Assembly (NCBI GenBank): GCA_933228675.1
Contig: OW121741.1
Span: 80,612,104 to 80,676,103, forward strand
DNA: 64,000 bases
Origin: Stomorhina lunata
Lineage: Eukaryota; Arthropoda; Insecta; Diptera; Rhiniidae
Direction of reading: 5' to 3'
Part shown: piece after piece, positions 22,221-34,490 of the stretch
Layout of the letters: the number at the start of each line of letters is the position of its first letter
Numbering within the stretch: the stretch's first letter is position 1
Program-made: the position numbers and the translations under genes
The notes under the pieces: model-generated
What the model was told of the DNA's origin: nothing
Database searches by the model: none
Seen by the model: the letters and a program-made list of their open reading frames with translations, nothing else

Positions 22221-22811
22221 CACAGTGGGCTAAAAAAAAATAAAAGGAAATAAAATAAGAACTTTTAAACCCTAAGCTCGATTATCATGAAATTGGCTAT
22301 TAAGCCAAGACTAATCAGGAGGGGAGATATATGCCTCCAAATTAGGGCACTCGGGTTTTTCGAAAATTAAAAACGAACTAAAATTTTTATTGTAAAAAAT
22401 TTTGATGTGTAAAAAATCTGTTGGCTGAGATCTGAGACGTTTGGTTTATCTGATGCGTTTGGTTTATCTCCTATAGTTTATGAGATATTCGACTTATAAA
22501 AAATAGTTTCTTTTTAACTTTTTGACATCATAGGCCTAGAATTTTGAAAATATCATATCCAATTTTTTGCCGATTTGTTTTATTTTATTTCTTAGGAATG
22601 TATAAATCACACAAAAGAAAGAAACGATTAAAAATCTTTAGCCGGTCAGAATTATGAAATCTTTATAAAAAAAAAAATCTTGTTTTTCTGGGATTTGAAA
22701 AAAATTTTGGAATTGCCCGATACCTGTCATCATTTAAAATCATTTTGCAAAATTTTGTTCAAATTCCAAAAAAAATATTTGTTGATTACATTAAAAATTA
22801 TTCTACATATT
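22221..22811 (+). mobile_element. Relic of a CACAGTGGGC-ended element
   Basis: Starts with CACAGTGGGC and carries modules also present in the fold-back element at 55.5-59.4 kb: a CTCGGGTTTTTCG-like motif near 22350 and ATCTCCTATAGTTTATGAGA near 22467. No right terminus was identified; family-1 copy D begins at 22812. Probably a truncated member of the same family. No protein is encoded. Confidence 0.55.
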
Positions 22812-23605
22812 TATACCCTTCACCACCAGAGGTGGAAAGGGTATTATAAGTTTGTGCTGATGTATGTAACGCATAGAAATATTTGTCTTAGACCCACCTT
22901 TTAGTATAACAATAGGCTAAGAATCACTTTTTGAGTCGATTTAGTGATGTCCGTCCGTCCGCCAGGCAGGCTGGACCCCCATGTAAAGTAATCAAAGTAC
23001 AAGTCGCAATTCTAACGATAATTTGATGAAATTTGGCACAGATCATATTTTGATACTGTGACCATGTCTATTGAAATTCGTCAAAATCGGTGCAATATTT
23101 ATGGTACCTCCCATAGGTCCCACTTTCCGGAATTGCTATATTGGCCACAAATATCAATAATTTTTTCATGAAATTTAAACTAAATGCTGCTTATGTAAAC
23201 TTAAATTATTGCACCATATTTCGTTGAAATCGGTCCACATTTGACCATAGCACACATACAAACTTTTCTATCAAAACACACTAAATGAGACAAAAATCAC
23301 TAAAACTCTTTTTAATTTGAAGATAATGAGAATTTTAAGTTTATTTTTGCAAACATAATTTCTGTAACAACTGTAATCAATTTGCCAAATTTCGAGATAA
23401 TCGGTCCACATTTGACCCTAGCTCTCATATAAGTCCAAATGACGGAAACAGCTTAAATATATAAGTTTTGAGAAAATGTTTGTATGATGGCAAAATTTAG
23501 CAAATATTTGGGTTTATACAGGAAAAAGAACACCTTTGACCTCAGTGGTGAAGGGTATCATATGATCGGGCTTGACCGATTATAGCACTTTCTTACTTGT
23601 TTTTG
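22812..23605 (+). mobile_element. Dispersed non-coding repeat, family 1, copy D
   Basis: This full-length copy has the 5' hairpin TATACCCTTCACCACC...GGTGG...AAGGGTAT and ends at TTCTTACTTGTTTTT. It aligns throughout with copies A and E, including the CATTTGACCCTAGCTC and TTTGTATGATGGCAAAATTT phrases. Confidence 0.9.
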
Positions 23606-24103
23606 AATTAGGGTGCACCTCGAATGTTCTAAAATATTTTCCTAAAGGACGGTTATTGTTAAAAAATTTACTTTATTAAACTTCAAGTTTTTATTTTTCT
23701 TTTATAAATAATAAATTCTGCCTTGATACTCTATTTAAGTCCCTTTCCGCATCAGGTTTTGAAATAAATGGATTTTTACAAGCCTTAGTGTTATATCGGA
23801 GATGTTTGTGATAGATTCCAATAATGTCTAAAGTTGAGGACCGATGTAGATAACTCCATTGTTAATGATATTTGGGTGCTATTGTTCTGCTGATTCGAAG
23901 CTGTCTAAGTTGTATAAGTAGGTATATGCGGGATCTTAGTTTTTTAAGTTGTACCTATGGGTTTTGAAAAGTTATCAGTTTATATAGAAAATGTTCCTAT
24001 CTCTGAAGTTTGTATACCGATTTCAAAAAAAGTGTAAGATGTAATGTTGATCCGAGCATAACTAAAGTTCTAAGGGTATATCTAGAATCAAAGTTCTAGA
24101 TAT
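23606..24103. other. Interval without recognised features
   Basis: No gene or known repeat was seen. A phrase AGGGTGCACCTCG just right of copy D may continue the CACAGTG-ended relic on the left side of that copy. Confidence 0.45.
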
Positions 24104-25185
24104 TGTTATGTGTTTCCTTTAAAAACGTGGAAGGAATTATTTTTGCAAACAACCGTAAACAAATTAAAAACACTTTATGTTTTACAAAATAATACTTTTA
24201 TTAACTTTAGGGTTAATCACTTAAAACACACTTTCACAAAAACTGTAAACAAACTTCACAAAACTGCTTTACAAGTATTCTTAGTCTCACTGTTCTCTTA
24301 TACGCGTTTCAATTAAAACTATTTCCACAATACTCCTCCATCGGCCTTATACATATAGTAGAGAAGAGAGTTTCTGTCGTTGATTACACTAACAATGTCC
24401 CAGTCAGCATTTAGAAAATTGTTTTTGAAAAATCACCCAAATGAGTCTTTTTTAACCAGTTTGGAAGACCAAAAACCGATTTGTCGTCTGCGCGATGAAA
24501 AAACTAGTCGAAGTAGATTCGCTTATGCTTTAAAACTTACTATTTAAAAATACAATAACAAAAAGCATATTCATTAAAAATCAAAATAACAAGAAATAGC
24601 GCAACATCTTCAGTGTTCTAAAAATAGACCTTACACCACACTTCATCTCTCTACTCTCTTTCTCTCTCTAAAGTTACTCAATTCGTATAAACACACTCTA
24701 CATGTGTACAATTGTAAAGGCAATGTTACTTTTTTATTTGAATCAACTGAAAAAATAATTAAAATTGAGTCAAAAGTGGCTCGTAAAAGACTCATAAAGG
24801 TGCTCATAAAAGATTCTCTCAGGGGAGTCGCGGCTAGGGTACCTATTTATCCCGAAGGCACAGTCTTTTTCGAATCGAAAATGATAGCATATTCGATTGT
24901 TTTAATCGTCCGCGACAGTCGAAAAAGAGTCAAATATGATCAGAAAATAACAAAAATGCTGACTGGGGTGGCTTACGAAAGTTCATGCATGTTCCAATAC
25001 ATTCTCACATGATCAAGAACACACTCAAACATACGTTGTACAAACAGATTATCTAAAGTTAACAGTGACAGAGAGCGAGAATGTAAATAAAAGAGAAAAA
25101 TGTTGCTATACTCTTTACATCACATAAGAAAAACATGTTGCTCTGCTTATAGACACAAACAGAACAACAACAACAACATCAACAG
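24104..25185 (-). mobile_element. Solo-LTR-like dispersed repeat, copy 2 (inverted), split by a MITE
   Basis: The reverse complement matches both halves of copy 1 (14.3-17.1 kb) but without the hAT element: GTTCCAAT at 24991-24998 is the uninterrupted target site. A different insertion (24399-24967) lies about 20 bp away. Compared with copy 1, about 80 bp near the poly(A)-signal end is replaced by diverged sequence. AATACTTTTATTAACTT near 24190 is the reverse of the AATAAAA region. Confidence 0.75.
24399..24967. mobile_element. 569-bp MITE with CCCAGTCAGCATTT termini
   Basis: The inverted termini are CCCAGTCAGCATTT at the left and its reverse complement ending in GACTGGG at 24967. Comparison with the uninterrupted sequence in copy 1 (GTAAGCCACATTGT on the plus strand) shows only the bases GT doubled at the insertion point, so the target duplication appears to be 2 bp, or longer and eroded. 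An open frame, 24704-25012, spans its right part and the host repeat and has no recognisable domain. The superfamily is not assigned. Confidence 0.8.
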
Positions 25186-25756
25186 AAACATTCTAGAAAA
25201 CTAGGGGAAGAATTGTAAGTAGTGAACTTTGCACAATGGGACGCATAACTAAAAAATTCGTGACGATATCTACGATTTATAGAATACGTATGGACATCAG
25301 AGCAATTTAACATGACTTATTCCGATAAGTCGTGTTAAATTGCGCTTAATAATATGTGAAAGATTGTTATCTAATGACCTATATATTCAGGGCTATATAT
25401 ATATTAAAATAAAAACTTTAAACGTATATAAGGACTATATAGAAAACGTTTATGGTTGACAACGTATATCTGTAAAGAAAGTGAACCGATTTTGGTGACT
25501 TCTTTAGAAATAATATTTAAAGGACTTTGTTGTCGATTAGTGTAAGCCTAAGGCTCTTAAGATATAAATATATGTATGTATATGTATGTGATCCGATTTA
25601 TCGTTTATTAGTCAGGCACCTCATTAAAAACATATGCAGTAAGTCAGAAAAGTACCATATATTTCAGAAAAATATAGAAATACATAAATACGTAAAGAAA
25701 ATTTAGAATATATAAAATTGTTTTATTATACATGTTCTTTTAAAGTACATTATTGT
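25186..25756. other. AT-rich interval containing an 18-bp-stem hairpin
   Basis: The only structured element is the inverted repeat at 25302-25343, listed separately. No gene was supported. Confidence 0.5.
25302..25343. repeat. Hairpin, 18-bp stem with 6-nt loop
   Basis: GCAATTTAACATGACTTA pairs with TAAGTCGTGTTAAATTGC across the loop TTCCGA. The single DNA mismatch becomes a G-U wobble in RNA. It is shorter than typical insect pre-miRNA stems (known of that class), so function is uncertain. Confidence 0.8.
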
Positions 25757-26514
25757 TATAGCCTTCACCACCATAGGTGGAAAGGGTATTATAAGTTTCT
25801 GCTGATGTATGTAACGCATAGAAATATTTGTCTTAGACCCATATTTTAGTTTACCAATAAGCTTAGAATCACTTTCTGAGTCGATTTAGCGATGTCCGTG
25901 CGTCCGTCTGGCTGGCTGGACCCCCATGTAAACCTTGTAATCAAACTACAGGTCGCAATTTTAAAGATAATTTGATGAAATTTGGCACAGATAATTTGTT
26001 TGATAATGGGACCATCGTCGAAATCGGCCCATTATTTGTGGTACCTCCCATAGGTCCCACTTCCCAGGAATGATCATATCATAATCATAATGATAATCAT
26101 ATACGGCTTATGTAAACCTAAATCACTGTACAAAATTTCATTGAAATCGGTCTACATTTGACCATAGCTCCCATACAAACTCTTTTCTCAAAACGCACAA
26201 AATGGGACTAAAAGGCTCGTAAATCCGAAGATATTGAGAATTTTAAGTTTAGTTTTAGCATACATAATTTTTGTAGCAACTGTAATCAATTCGTAAAATT
26301 TCGAGATCATCGGTCTACATTTGACCCTAGCTCTCATATAAGTCGAAATGACGGAAACAACTTAAATGTATAAGTTTTGAGAATATGTTTGTATGATGGC
26401 AAAATTTAGCAAATATTTATCTTTAATTAGTAAAAAGAACACCATTTGACCTTAGTGGTCAAGGGTATCGCATGGTCGGGCTTGACCGACTATAGCACTT
26501 TCTTACTTGTTTTT
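25757..26514 (+). mobile_element. Dispersed non-coding repeat, family 1, copy E
   Basis: It starts with a worn 5' hairpin (TATAGCCTTCACCACC...GGTGGAAAGGGTAT) and ends in the usual CGACTATAGCACTTTCTTAC TTG. The middle (about 26070-26100) is replaced by an AT-rich (ATAATC)n-like patch not seen in copies A or D. Confidence 0.88.
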
Positions 26515-27256
26515 AATTAAATCGTACATATACATATATTTAATTGGTTTTTGTATGCGCTTCCTTTATTGTTCTTCTAACCAAAATTAAAGTTTATTGC
26601 AAAAATTTTAATTGGCGCTGGTTATGTTTATACATCAGTGACGGCGGAAAGCAGGTGTGTGAAGGGGATCGTTTAATTGTAGGTGTTAAGTGAATTTTTA
26701 ATTTCTATTGTTTTTCATTTTTTCTAATTTTGTTTAGGTTTCATTATAGTTATTAGCTTCTTTGTGCACCAGACAAATGTGGTAAGGGAATGAACCCTCT
26801 GTCAAATAAATACATTTTTAAGTTTAAGTCATAGATCAAACCCAAAATAATGTTACTCTTTTACATCAATTTTAAATTCTTAAACAAAAAACACTTTAAT
26901 TCTCACAAACTTATGTACAACATTTAGTTGGGTTACCTTCCACCACACCTTAATCGTTGCATTCAGTTTTAAATCTTGTATTGTATTACTTCTTTTGTCA
27001 TGCTTCTTCAATCTTTATCCGCTATTCATCTTTCGGTGACCCGAGTAGGTTTTCATATTTATTGTTTTCTTTTCAACTTCCATTTCTGTAAAATGTTAGA
27101 GATGATGAAGATGACGACTTTGTTGGGAGATGTCAAGGTTTAGTTTCTATAAATTAATTTGTTTTATAATTTTGCTCTTCATCTTGTTTACGCTTTTAAT
27201 TGTTAAGTTAATACCAATCAGAGCTGAGATTTTCATGCAGAATTATGTCACATAAT
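26515..27256. other. Interval without recognised features
   Basis: No gene, RNA gene or repeat was supported. Confidence 0.5.
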
Positions 27257-28162
27257 AGGAAGACTTTTCTATAGAAAACTTGACGATAGGAAGACTTTTC
27301 TATAGAAAAATTGACGATAGGAAGACTTTTCTATAGAAAAGTTGACGACAGGAAGACTTCTCTATAGAAAAGTTAACGGTAGGAAGACTTTTCAACAGAA
27401 AAGTTGACGTTAGGAAGACTCTTCCATAGAAAAGTTGACGTTAGGAAAACTCTTCTATAGAAAAGTTGACGATAGGAAGACTTTTCTATAGAAAAGTTGA
27501 CGATAGGAAGACTTTTCTATAGAAAAGTTGACGATAGGAAGACTTTTCTATAGAAAAGTTGACGATAGGAAGACTTTTCTATAGAAAAGTTGACGATAGG
27601 AAGACTTTTCTATAGAAAAGTTGACGATAGGAAGACTTTTCTATAGAAAAGTTGACGATAGGAAGACTTTTCTATAGAAAAGTTGACGATAGGAAGACTT
27701 TTCTATAGAAAAGTTGACGATAGGAAGACTTTTCTATAGAAAAGTTGACGATAGGAAGACTTTTCTATAGAAAAGTTGACGATAGGAAGACTTTTCTATA
27801 GAAAAGTTGACGATAGGAAGACTTTTCTATAGAAAAGTTGACGATAGGAAGACTTTTCTATAGAAAAGTTGACGATAGGAAGACTTTTCTATAGAAAAGT
27901 TGACGATAGGAAGACTTTTCTATAGAAAAGTTGACGATAGGAAGACTTTTCTATAGAAAAGTTGACGATAGGAAGACTTTTCTATAGAAAAGTTGACGAT
28001 AGGAAGACTTTTCTATAGAAAAGTTGACGATAGGAAGACTTTTCTATAGAAAAGTTGACGATAGGAAGACTTTTCTATAGAAAAGTTGACGATAGGAAGA
28101 CTTTTCTATAGAAAAGTTGACGATAGGAAGACTTTTCTATAGAAAAGTTGACGATGGGAAGA
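27257..28162 (+). repeat. 31-bp minisatellite, about 29 nearly identical units
   Basis: The unit is exactly 31 bp and contains the perfect 18-bp palindrome ACTTTTCTATAGAAAAGT followed by the linker TGACGATAGGAAG. The left six or so units are diverged and the rest are almost invariant to about 28155, indicating recent amplification from the right or centre. No long frame is open. Confidence 0.97.
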
Positions 28163-28904
28163 CTTTTCTTTTTTTATACAAAAAGTGACAGTGGAAAAAC
28201 TTTTTCTTAAAAACGTTATAATTAGAAGGAAAGCAAAAACTACTACATAGAGGGAAAGCTCTTATAAATACAAAATTTCTATGACAGTCCCTTACCTTTT
28301 ACCAAGTTTTAATTATATATTGTACTATTTGTCGCTCTAAAATAAGCTTGTCAAAATTGTTAGTTGACTTTGTTAAAGACAGACTCTATCTAAACTTTGC
28401 TCAACTCATTTTTGGATGTTGATAATTGTAGGTTTTTCTGTGTAAAATATTTGTAATGTTAATGAACAAACATAAAGAAGGTGTTGAAGTTTTCCTATTA
28501 CGGCAAATAATGAATTTTTGTAAAACAAAACGAAAATGAGGAGTGTTATTTAAATTGAATCCGATGATGAAATATTTATGCACAAGCGAAGATTTTATGA
28601 GATTTTGTAATTATTTCTTAAAAGATGAATTACATCATTTGGGGAAAAGAAGAGAAAATAGGTGAAAAAAGGTGAGATGTTAAAATGAAAGTTTTAATTG
28701 AATTTAGAATTCAACGAAGGTGTAGAGATTGGTGATGGGAAAATTAGGTGAAATAAATTAGAAAAATGAAGTCAGGAGGAGAAATGGGTTTATCTTTTAG
28801 ATCTAAGATCTAAGAAACTAAAGATAAAAAGTATATTCAGTTAGTAGATTCATCCCACTGTGTCATAAAATATAGTACGTACTTAAATCTGTATTTCCTA
28901 TAAA
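28163..28904. other. AT-rich interval ending at a CATCCCACTGTG motif
   Basis: No gene was supported. CATCCCACTGTG at 28851-28862 equals the right terminus of the small element at 8115-8542, so an element end may lie here, but no matching left end was found. Confidence 0.5.
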
Positions 28905-31340
28905 AATTAAAAATATTTTTCAAATTTTCTATTAAAATAAAAAATTTTTGAAAAATTTCCTATAAAAACAGTAAATTTTTGAAAAATGTCCTATAAAAAT
29001 AGTAAATTTTTGAAAAATTTCCTATAAAAATAGTTAATTTTTAAAAAATTTCCTATAAAAATAGTAAATTTTTGAAAAATTTCCGATAAAAATAGTAAAT
29101 TTTTGAAAAATTTCCTATAAAAATTGTAAATTTTTGAAAAATTTCCTATAAAAATAGTAAATTTTTGAAAATTTTCCTATAAAAATAGTAAATTTTTGAA
29201 AAATTTCCTATAAAAATAGTAAATTTTTGAAAAATTTCCTATAAAATTAGTAAATTTTTGAAAAATTTCCTATAAAAATAGGAAATTTTTGAAAAATTTC
29301 CTATAAAAATAGTAAATTTTTGAAAAATTTCCTACAAAAATAGTAAATTTTTGAAAAATTTCCTATAAAAATAGTAAATTTTTGAAAAATTTCCTATAAA
29401 AATAGTAAATTTTTGAAAAATTTCTTATAAAAATAGTAAATTTTTGAAAAATTTCCTATAAAAGTAGAAAATTTTTTAAAAATTTCCTATAAAAATAGTA
29501 AATTTTTGAAAAATTTCTTATAAAAATAGTAAATTTTTGAAAAATTTCCTATAAAAATAGTAAATTTTTGAAAAATTTCCTATAAAAATAGTAAATTTTT
29601 GAAAAATTTCTTATAAAAATAGTAAATTTTTGAAAAATTTCCTATAAAAATAGTAAATTTTTGAAAAATGTCCTATAAAAATAGTAAATTTTTGAAAAAA
29701 TTCCTATAAAAATAGTTAATTTTTAAAAAATTTCCTATAAAAATAGTAAATTTTTGAAAAATTTCCTATAAAAATAGTAAATTTTTGAAAAATTTCCTAT
29801 AAAAATAGTAAATTTTTGAAAAATTTCCTATAAAAATAGTAAATTTTTGAAAAATTTCCTATAAAAATAGTAAATTTTTGAAAAATTTCTTATAAAAATA
29901 GTAAATTTTTGAAAAATTTCCTATAAAAATAGTAAATTTTTGAAAAATGTCCTATAAAAATAGTAAATTTTTGAAAAATTTCCTATAAAAATAGTTAATT
30001 TTTAAAAAATTTCCTATAAAAATAGTAAATTTTTGAAAAATTTCCTATAAAAATAGTTAATTTTTTGAAAAATGTCCTATAAAAATAGTAAATTTTTGAA
30101 AATGTTCCTATAAAAATAGTTAATTTTTAAAAAATTTCCTATAAAAATAGTAAATTTTTGAAAAATTTCCTATAAAAATAGGAAATTTTTGAAAAATTTC
30201 CTATAAAAATAGGAAATTTTTGAAAAATTTCCTATAAAAATAGGAAATTTTTGAAAAATTTCCTATAAAAATAGGAAATTTTTGAAAAATTTCCTATAAA
30301 AATAGGAAATTTTTGAAAAATTTCCTATAAAAATAGGAAATTTTTGAAAAATTTCCTATAAAAATAGGAAATTTTTGAAAAATTTCCTATAAAAATAGGA
30401 AATTTTTGAAAAATTTCCTATAAAAATAGGAAATTTTTGAAAAATTTCCTATAAAAATACGAAATTTTTGAAAAATATCCTATAAAAATAGGAAATTTTT
30501 GAAAAATTTCCTATAAAAATAGGAAATTTTTGAAAAATTTCCTATAAAAATAAGAAATTTTTGAAAAATTTCCTATAAAAATAGGAAATTTTTGAAAAAT
30601 TTCCTATAAAAATAGGAAATTTTTGAAAAATTTCCTATAAAAATAGGAAATTTTTGAAAAATTTCCTATAAAAATAGGAAATTTTTGAAAAATTTCCTAT
30701 AAAAATAGGAAATTTTTGAAAAATTTCCTATAAAAATAGGAAATTTTTGAAAAAGTTCCTATAAAAATAGGAAATTTTTGAAAAATTTCCTATAAAAATA
30801 GGAAATTTTTGAAAAATTTCCTATAAAAATAGTAAATTTTTGAAAAATTTCCTATAAAAATAGTAAATTTTTGAAAAATTTCCTATAAAAATAGTAAATT
30901 TTTGAAAAATTTCCTATAAAAAAAGGAAATTTTTGGAAAATTTCCTATAAAAATAGGAAATTTTTGAAAAATTTCCTATAAAAATAGTAAATTTTTGAAA
31001 AATTTCCTATAAAAATTAGTAAATTTTTGAAAAATTTCTTATAAAAATAGTAAATTTTTGAAAATTTTACTATTTTTATAGGAAATTTTTCAAAAATTTC
31101 CTATAAAAATAGTAAATTTTTGTAAAATTTCCTATAAAAATAGTAAATTTTTAAAAAATTTCTTATAAAAATAGTAAATTTTTTAAAAACTTTAAATTTT
31201 TGAAAAATTTCATATAAAAATAGTAAATTTTTGAAAAATTTTATATAAAAATAGAAAATTTTGAAAAGCTGCATATAAAAATAGATAATTTTTGAAAAAT
31301 TTTCTATAAAAATAAAAAGTTTATAAAAATGTCCTTGTTC
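28905..31340 (+). repeat. 31-bp minisatellite with TCCTATAAAAATAG core, about 78 units
   Basis: The unit combines TTTCCTATAAAAATAGTAAA with TTTTTGAAAAA at an exact 31-bp spacing. Two subtypes segregate in space: TAGTAAA units dominate 28.9-30.1 kb, and TAGGAAA units form a block at about 30.17-30.83 kb. In the second subtype AAATTTCCTAT and ATAGGAAATTT form 11-bp inverted arms around AAAA. A two-unit landmark with GAAAAATGTCC recurs near 28982, 29665, 29942 and 30067, showing multi-unit duplications. One short inversion lies at about 31066-31095. The minus-strand frame 31101-31349 is an array artefact. Confidence 0.97.
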
Positions 31341-32730
31341 ATCATGCATGAACTAAATAAGAATTATAACATTTAATAGTCTATAACTGTGAAACGAATA
31401 ATGATTAGGCAAAGGTATAAGTATGTTTTGCAAAATTTTAAACAATTTAAGCTTTTTTAAATATATTCTTTAAGTTTTTGGCATTTCAGAAAATTCTATT
31501 TCAATATTTTCGTTTTAATAACATAAAAACTATATGAAACTTTATGAAATAAAATTTAGTATATTTTATATCTTCTTTATTAAAACTATAACAAAATGAA
31601 AAATGAAAAATATTGCTGCTGCAAATAATAATTTATGTAGACAACATGTCGTTCTGTGTTAGATATAACGTTCCGCCAATATACCACGAAATAAATGAAC
31701 GTGTGTTGCCATAGTTTGTTTCAGCTCATGCATATCTCAGATGGTAAATCTCAAATATGCACTTGAAAAAAAACTGAATTAGGGTAAAACCACTTAGTGC
31801 ATTACTATAATTTACATAGAGTAGTGAGTTTTTAACTAAGATATATTAGAGATATGACAACGAAATAATATTTTATATGTGTACCTCAAAACTCCTCAAA
31901 AAGACTCTTCTACATCCAAGTACCTCCCTAATTTCTTTTTTATATAAATCTCTCTAAAAAAACATAATAATAAATCACTACTTTAGGAATACTAAACAGT
32001 GATAGTTTATATATTTCAAAATTATTTTCTTATATTCTCTGACATTGGCTGTTATGACAATCTGTTAGACAAACTGACAAATAACATACAAGGCTACTGT
32101 CAAACAGGAATTTCAGGACTCTAAAGGAATGTAGTCAAATACATTTAACTATAAACATGTTATTAAGACCATAAATTGATTCCTTTAATATTCTGCTCAA
32201 TTTCAGGAAACATTCCTTGCAACATACGAGTACACACATAACATATCACTTTTTATTAGAACAGCCGGTATATCATAAAAATTTCTACACATGTGTCATG
32301 ACATGACTTTCTACATGACGCAGCTAACAATTTCATAAGCGAACACTAGTACATTTTCAATTCTATCAAACAAGAAGAAAATATATTGTTTAAAAATATA
32401 CAAAATTTATTTTAATATTGTATTAAAAAAATCCACGATCTGCGTCATCATGCCATGCCACATAGTGTTGCAAACGAAATTATTATTTATATTATATGCA
32501 GCAGTTACAAACTGCTGCATATTTCAGAGCATTCATTTCACGCAATTTTTTAATGGAAAATGTTTTGTTAAGCTAAATTTTTGTTATCTAATTTGTTCAA
32601 AAAATGTCATGACACCCAACTGAGAGGCATCCTCATATTATACCTACCCATGTAGGGAATTGTAATATGTTATAGAAAGAATTGAGCGGGAATTGGAAAG
32701 CTTATTAGAGATTTTCATGCCGAAATTTAA
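31341..32730. other. Non-repeated AT-rich interval
   Basis: No gene was supported. It separates two arrays of the same 31-bp type and contains a perfect hairpin at 32494-32522. Confidence 0.5.
32494..32522. repeat. Perfect hairpin, 13-bp stem with 3-nt loop
   Basis: ATATGCAGCAGTT pairs fully with AACTGCTGCATAT around ACA. It stands alone in single-copy sequence; no promoter or terminator context can be shown. Confidence 0.85.
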
Positions 32731-34490
32731 AAAAAATTTCCTATAAATAAGAAACTTTTGAAAAATTTCCTATAAAAATAAGAATTTTTTGAGAAATTTC
32801 CTAAAACAATAAGAAATTTTTGAAAAATTTCAGTTAAAATATGAGAAAGTTTTGAAAATTTCCAGTAAACATCTGAAATTTTTGAAAAATTTCCTATAAA
32901 AATAGGAAATTTTAAAAAAATTCCTATAAAAATAGGAAATTTTAAAAAAAATCCTATAAAAATAGGAAATTTTTAAAAAATTTCCTATAAAAATAGGAAA
33001 TTTTTAAAAAATTTCCTATAAAAATAGGAAATTTTTAAAAAATTTCCTATAAAAATAGGAAATTTTTAAAAAATTTCCTATAAAAATAAAAAAATTTTGA
33101 AAAATTTCCTATAAAAATAAGAAATTTTTGAAAAATTTCCTATAAAAATAAGAAATTTTTGAAAAATTTCCTAAAACAATAGGAAATTTCTGACTAAATT
33201 CCTATAATAATAGGAAATTTTTGAAAAATTTCCTATAAAAAAAGAAAATTTTTGAAAAATTTCCTATTAAAATAGGAAATTTTTGACAATTTTCTTATAA
33301 AAATAGGACATTTTTGTGAAATTTTCTATAAAAATAGAAAATTTTTAAAAAATTTCCTATAAACTAGGAAATTTTTGAAAAATTTCCTATAAAAAAAAAA
33401 GAAAATTTTTGAAAAATTTCCTATAAAAAAAGGACATTTTTGAAAAACTTCCTATAAAAATAGGAAATTTTTGAAAAATTTTCTATAAAAATAAGAAATT
33501 TGTGAAAAATTTCCTATAAAAATAGGAAGTTTTTGAAAAATTTCATACAAAAAAGGAAATTTTTGAAAAAATTCCTATAAAAATAGAAAATTTTCAAAAA
33601 ATTTCCTTTAAAAATAGGAAATTTTTGAAAAATTTTCTATTTTTATAAAAAAACAGGAAATTTTTGAAAAATTCCCGATAAAAATAAGAAATTTTTCAAA
33701 AATTTCCTATAAAAATAAGAAATTTTTCAAAAATTTCCTATAAAAATAAAAATTTTTGAAAAATTTCCTATAAAAATAAGAAATTTTTGAAAATTTTCCT
33801 ATAAAAATAGGAAATTTTTGAAAAATTTCCTAAAAAAATAGGAAATTTTTGAAAAGTTTCCCATAAAAATTAGAAAGTTTTGAAAATTTCTAGTAAACAT
33901 TAAAAAAATTTTGAGAAAATTCCTATAAAAATAAGAAATTTTTGAAAAATTTTCTATAAAAATAAAATTTTTTTGAAAAATTTACTCTAAAAATATGAAA
34001 TTTTTGTAAAATTTCCTATAAAAATAAGAAACTTTCTTAAAATATAAGAAATTTTTGAAAAAATTCTTAAAATATATAAAAAAATTTTCAAAAACTTTCT
34101 TAAAAAAAAGAAATATTTGAAATATTTTTTAAAAAAAGAAAAAGTTTCCCAAAATTTCTATAAAAATAAGAATTTTTTGAAAAACTTCCTATAAAAATAA
34201 GAAATTTTCTATAAAAATAATAAAATTTGCTATAAAAATAAGAAATTTTTAAAGAATTTCCTATAAAAGTGAGAAATTTTTTAAAATTTTTTTATAAAAA
34301 TTAGAAATTAAAAAAAGATTTTCTGAAAAAAAGAAAATGTTTGAAAATTTTCTAAAAAAATAAGAATGTTTTGAAAAATTTGCTATAAAAATAAGAAATT
34401 TTTGAAAAATTTCCTATAAAAATAAAAAACTTTCTTAAAATATAAGAAATTTAAAAAAGTTCTTAAAAAATATATAAAACTTTTGATAAT
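32731..34490 (+). repeat. 31-bp minisatellite, diverged, same type as 28.9-31.3 kb
   Basis: Units of the form TTTCCTATAAAAATAGGAAA plus TTTTTGAAAAA or TTTTAAAAAA recur with frequent substitutions and indels. The block at about 32880-33090 is the most uniform. The array decays towards 34490, where orientation flips. Confidence 0.94.

Noticed and set aside
24704..25012. 102-residue frame as a MITE-encoded protein
   Set aside because: It runs across the MITE boundary into the LTR-like repeat and has no domain.
27257..28162. CRISPR array (palindromic repeats with regular spacing)
   Set aside because: The spacers are identical within the array, there are no cas genes, and the window is eukaryotic. 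It is a plain tandem minisatellite.
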